NCBI GenBank assembly: GCA_945878375.1
Contig: CAMDWG010000005.1
Coordinates: 154,034 to 218,033, forward strand
DNA from: Roseomonas mucosa
GTDB lineage: Bacteria > Pseudomonadota > Alphaproteobacteria > Acetobacterales > Acetobacteraceae
Direction: 5' to 3'
DNA length: 64,000 nucleotides
The position numbers and the translations under genes are program-made. Under the pieces are notes generated by a model that worked only from the letters and a program-made list of their open reading frames with translations, had not been told where the DNA came from and did not search any database. Each line of letters begins with the position of its first letter. Position 1 is the stretch's first letter. Shown here one piece after another: positions 61,010 through 64,000 of the stretch.

Positions 61010-62118
61010 CGGGCACCGTGATCGTCGGCGGCGGGCCGGCCGGCTGCGCGGCGGCGATCGCGCTGGCCCGCGCCGGTGCTCGCCCCTTGCTGCTGGAGCG
61101 CGATCCGGTGGCCACGGAGAAGGTCTGCGGCGAGTTCCTGGCCGAGGATGCGGCCCAGTTGCTGGCCCGCCTGGGGCTCGATCTTGCGGGGTTGGGCGCG
61201 GTGCCGATCAGGCGCGCGCTGCTCGGTGCCGGCCGCCACGCGACGGAGATGGCGCTGCCCTTCGCCGCCTGGGGCCTGCCGCGCGCGACGCTGGATGCCG
61301 CGCTGCTGGAGGCGGCGTCGGCGTCAGGCGCTGAATTGCGGCGCGGCGTCGCCGTGGCCGGCGCCGAGCGCGACGCCGAGGGGTGGAAGCTGCGCCTCGC
61401 CGCGGGCGAATCGCTGTCCGCACCGCGCCTGGTGCTCGCCACGGGCAAGCATGAGCTCCGCGGCCTGAAGCGGGAGGCAGGCGGCGAGGCGCTGGGTGTG
61501 AAGCTGCCGCTGATCGGTGCGGGGCCGGATGCGGCGATTGCGCTGTTGGCCTGTCCCGGCGGCTATGCCGGCCTGCAGCCTCGGCCGGGCGGCGGCGCCA
61601 ATCTGTGCGCCGCCCTCGATCCGCGCGTGCCCGGGGTGGCGGCGGCGGCGCGTTCGGCAGGGGCGTTTCTCGATCATGTGGCGGGCGCCTCGGCCTTGGC
61701 GGCGCGCCTGCTGGGCGGGCTGCGGCCGACCTTGGCGCGGCCGCTGACGGTCGCAGGCGTGCCCTATGGCTTCCTGCATCGCGGTGGCGGGGCAGGGGAG
61801 CCGTTCCGGATTGGCGACCAGGCTGCCGTGGTGCCGAGTTTCTGTGGGGATGGGGTGGCGATGGCGCTGGGCTCGGGGATTGCGGCCGCGGCGGCGCTGG
61901 GCCGCAATGTGCCGGCGCTGGCGCACCATGCCGCCTGGGCGTCAGGCATCCAGGGTGGGATGCGGCTGGCGGGGATGCTGTCCTGGCTGGCCGCTCATGC
62001 CCCGCGCCTGGTGCTGGCCGGGACGGCGCTGGCGCCGGGCGCGGCAAGCTGGGCAGCGCGACGAACGCGCTTGGGTGTTGCTCAGATCGACCGGGACGGG
62101 CTTGACCCCCGCGCCTAG
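61006..62118 (+). CDS. FAD-dependent oxidoreductase/hydroxylase of the PKS cluster
   Basis: 370 residues from GTG 61006. N-terminal Rossmann FAD motif TVIVGGGPAGCAAAIALARAGARPLLLERD (GxGxxG), VCGEFLAEDAAQLLARLGLDLAGL, and the C-terminal DG motif FRIGDQAAVVPSFCGDGVAMALGSGIAAA. Belongs to the geranylgeranyl-reductase / aromatic hydroxylase-like flavoprotein group. By analogy with SrsC it may hydroxylate the alkyl phenol to a quinol or quinone. Co-translated with the methyltransferase. Confidence 0.85.
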   Translation: MTGTVIVGGGPAGCAAAIALARAGARPLLLERDPVATEKVCGEFLAEDAAQLLARLGLDLAGLGAVPIRRALLGAGRHATEMALPFAAWGLPRATLDAALLEAASASGAELRRGVAVAGAERDAEGWKLRLAAGESLSAPRLVLATGKHELRGLKREAGGEALGVKLPLIGAGPDAAIALLACPGGYAGLQPRPGGGANLCAALDPRVPGVAAAARSAGAFLDHVAGASALAARLLGGLRPTLARPLTVAGVPYGFLHRGGGAGEPFRIGDQAAVVPSFCGDGVAMALGSGIAAAAALGRNVPALAHHAAWASGIQGGMRLAGMLSWLAAHAPRLVLAGTALAPGAASWAARRTRLGVAQIDRDGLDPRA

Positions 62119-62146
62119 GGTCGCCATACGCACCGGACTTCGGTCA

Positions 62147-62222
62147 GTCCCGTTCGTCTAGAGGCCTAGGACACCAGCCTTTCACGTTGGCAGCACGGGT
62201 TCGAATCCCGTACGGGACGCCA
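62147..62222 (+). tRNA. tRNA-Glu (TTC)
   Basis: 76 bases including encoded CCA (62220-62222). Acceptor GTCCCGT/ACGGGAC, D arm CGTCTAGAGGCCTAGGACA, anticodon stem CCAGC/GTTGG with loop CTTTCAC (anticodon TTC), T arm GGTTCGAATCC. Begins 28 bp after the flavoprotein stop, oriented the same way. It is the left neighbour of a lower-GC segment. Confidence 0.95.
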
Positions 62223-62505
62223 TTTCCTTTTCCCACCACAGTCTCCCTTAGCCCTCCGGCCGCGCTGAGTGGCAGGTTGCCCAAGGTCTTTGCGGAAGAC
62301 CTGTTGACTGACTCGGCGCCACGCTGGCTGGAAGTCACTCTCCGGTGGCGGTTTCTCTCCAGACCTCCTGACTTGGCCGCTTTAGTACGGAAGGCAAAAA
62401 CCTAGTTCGAATGCCGGTTTCAGCGCGCTCACTCGTGGCTTTGGTTCGCATACCATTCGCCCGAGTTCTGGACTTCGAGAGCAAAAACGTGCGTCGCATC
62501 GGGGA
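62223..62505. other. Lower-GC spacer after tRNA-Glu
   Basis: 283 bp with no credible gene. The GC content is visibly below the surrounding DNA and it contains TTCGAAT...CCG (62406-62416 region), a partial echo of the tRNA T-arm GGTTCGAATCCCG. It could mark the edge of an inserted segment that includes the UvrD-type gene. I see no clear att repeat. Confidence 0.35.
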
Positions 62506-64000
62506 TCACCCGAGCACATCCCGGAGAAACTCCGATTCCGGCGTCACCCCGGAAACCCAAAGGCTATCCCGCGCCCGGGTACAGGCGACGTAGAGCAAGT
62601 GCCGCTCCGTCTCGTAGACCTCCACCAGGTCGGCCTCATCCGTCACCGCCTCGACGCGCTCCTGCAACGGCAGCACCTCGTCATCGCAGGCGATGACCGC
62701 CACCGCGCGAAACTCCAGCCCCTTCGCCAGATGCATTTGGCTGATCGAGACCGCCCCCGCAGCACCTTCAACCTTCTCGTCGAACTCCACCGCCTTGGCG
62801 CCGGCCGCCTTCACTGCCGCTCGGGCCCGGGCGACCTGCGCCCCTGAGCGGACGAGGATGCCGATCTCGGGCGGCGCATATCCCTCGCGCAACCGCTCGG
62901 CGATCCAGGCCCCAACAGCCGCACCTTCCGCCGCCTCATCTTTGAACAACCGGATCACGGGTGCCGGCCCGTCAAACAGCGAGACCGTGCCGCGGCGGTT
63001 CTCCTGCGTGCCGTCCACATCCGAGACGACGCCCGGCAGCAGCCGATCCGCCTGGGTCCGGATCTGATGGGAGGTCCGGTAGTTGATCCGCAGGCTGTTC
63101 GACCGGCCACGAACATCAATGCCGAGCGACTTCCATGAGAATGGTTGCTGGAAGATGCGCTGCCCCAGATCGCCGGCGAAGAACAATCCGTCCGCCTTGC
63201 TGCCCGCCATCGCCGCCAGGAAGCGCGCCTCGGGCATGCTCAGATCCTGTGCCTCATCGACGACGACGAAGTCATAGCCGAGGCTCTTGCCCGCCGCTGC
63301 CTGCTCTGCGAGGCGGCCAAAGATGTGCGCCCAAGTCACCACCTTCCGGTCCCGCAGCCCGGCCCCCACCGCCTCGAAGATGGACCACAGCACCAGCCGC
63401 TGCTTCTCCCCCAGCCGTGTCTTGCGGCCGAGGCGCGCGGCATCCCGATACGCCTCCCAGGAGGACAGCTGCTGCGCATCCACGACCTCGGTCCATTCGT
63501 TTACCAGGAAGTGCTGCGGGAACTTTGCGTCCTTCACCTGCGCCGCCGCGGTCCGCAGCAGGGCATGCACCACGGCGCCCGACGCGATGTTGGGCTGGCC
63601 GAACGCCTTGCCATAAAGCTCATAGGCGACGGCCGTGAGCGCCTGCACGTCAATCCGCGCCGCGATGGCAGGCTCCCCGCCCACCAGGCTGGCCAGCCTG
63701 GCCGCCAGCGCCTTCGCCAGCGGCTTGGAGAAGGTGGTCAGCAGCACGCGCGACTTCGGATACCGACGCGCCAGATGCACCGCGCGATGCAGCGCCACGA
63801 TGGTCTTGCCAGTCCCGGCCGAGCCGGTGACGCGCGCCGGCCCCGCATATCGGCGCTCCACCAGGTCGCGCTGCGCCGGGTGCAGGAAGACGGCCCATCG
63901 GTCCCAGGGGAAGTCCAGGGCACGCCGGAGCTCATCTCCGTCATGCAGGATGCGGAACCGGCGCTGGGCGTCCGGATGGGCAAAGGGATCGGCTGCGGGA
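62506..64000 (-). CDS. UvrD/Rep-type helicase (5' end beyond window)
   Basis: Open to the window edge; 498 residues visible, C terminus complete. SF1 motifs in order: Walker A VTGSAGTGKTIVALHRAVHLARR, VLLTTFSKPLAKALAARL, motif II FVVVDEAQDLSMPEARFLAAM, FFAGDLGQRIFQQPFSW (motif III), LRINYRTSHQIR (IV), and at the end SQMHLAKGLEFRAVAVIACDDEVLP and ERHLLYVACTRARDSLWVSG (V, VI). Upstream residues HDGDELRRALDFPWDRWAVFLHPAQRDLVERRYAGPA are typical of UvrD-like helicases that carry an N-terminal non-helicase domain; that part lies outside. 3'-5' DNA unwinding is expected. Confidence 0.9.
   Translation of the reverse strand, partial: PAADPFAHPDAQRRFRILHDGDELRRALDFPWDRWAVFLHPAQRDLVERRYAGPARVTGSAGTGKTIVALHRAVHLARRYPKSRVLLTTFSKPLAKALAARLASLVGGEPAIAARIDVQALTAVAYELYGKAFGQPNIASGAVVHALLRTAAAQVKDAKFPQHFLVNEWTEVVDAQQLSSWEAYRDAARLGRKTRLGEKQRLVLWSIFEAVGAGLRDRKVVTWAHIFGRLAEQAAAGKSLGYDFVVVDEAQDLSMPEARFLAAMAGSKADGLFFAGDLGQRIFQQPFSWKSLGIDVRGRSNSLRINYRTSHQIRTQADRLLPGVVSDVDGTQENRRGTVSLFDGPAPVIRLFKDEAAEGAAVGAWIAERLREGYAPPEIGILVRSGAQVARARAAVKAAGAKAVEFDEKVEGAAGAVSISQMHLAKGLEFRAVAVIACDDEVLPLQERVEAVTDEADLVEVYETERHLLYVACTRARDSLWVSGVTPESEFLRDVLG

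Noticed and set aside
1..64000. CRISPR arrays, insertion sequences, prophage genes
   Set aside because: I saw no direct-repeat arrays, transposase or phage structural motifs anywhere in the window.

Overview
The window looks like chromosome of a high-GC alphaproteobacterium, most probably Acetobacteraceae (Roseomonas-like). Support: very GC-rich coding DNA, a GcrA cell-cycle regulator (alphaproteobacterial), two Bug-type tripartite-tricarboxylate binding proteins, a suhB/mmgR-like small RNA candidate, and many tightly packed 4-bp (ATGA/GTGA) gene overlaps. This placement is inference from gene content; no rRNA or marker protein was compared. I see no phage, insertion sequence or CRISPR array.

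Layout. 1-2.4 kb: end of a Kef/YbaL-type antiporter, a DUF1028 gene broken by one in-frame stop, a P460-type haem protein and a GST. 2.4-5.1 kb: glycerol kinase overlapped by a SelA-like PLP enzyme. 5.1-11.4 kb: SMP-30 lactonase, TetR regulator and a regulated catabolic operon (Gfo/Idh dehydrogenase, DUF993, TIM-barrel isomerase, Bug receptor). 11.2-19.6 kb, all minus: ispH, gcrA, formamidase, a secreted HExxH protein with an apparent CTG start, corA, and a TRAP permease-mtnB-mtnD-mtnC operon for methionine salvage. 19.7-28.5 kb: tatA, terC, a second Bug receptor, a CHAP lipoprotein, a DUF2268 protease, HMG-CoA lyase with a CoA-transferase, an MFS exporter and a DegP/HtrA-like protease, followed by an OmpR-type two-component system (28.6-30.7 kb) whose kinase appears to start at ATC.

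30.9-37.0 kb is a complete ligase-associated DNA-damage-response island: PdeM nuclease and Lhr-like helicase on minus, exonuclease and ATP-dependent ligase on plus, firing from one 77-bp divergent region. 37.1-40.6 kb: an HpaI aldolase, an unaccompanied iron-type ABC permease and a hydroxyacid dehydrogenase. 40.7-48.7 kb: an SDR lacking the usual Tyr/Lys, an N-carbamoyl amino acid amidohydrolase, hydantoinase A and B, a D-aminoacylase-like amidohydrolase and a LysE exporter; together these read as catabolism of hydantoins and N-acyl/N-carbamoyl amino acids with export of surplus amino acid.

48.7-57.7 kb: K+ channel, acyl-CoA dehydrogenase with CoA-transferase, the small-RNA candidate at about 52.0 kb, N-formylglutamate amidohydrolase, diguanylate cyclase, tRNA-Val(GAC), DUF924, and a large FAD/Fe-S 2-hydroxyacid dehydrogenase. 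57.7-62.1 kb: a palindromic repeat, a serine-glyoxylate-type aminotransferase, and a three-gene type III polyketide synthase/methyltransferase/flavoprotein cluster resembling the phenolic-lipid srsABC operon. 62.1-64 kb: tRNA-Glu(TTC), a lower-GC spacer and a UvrD-type helicase running off the window end.
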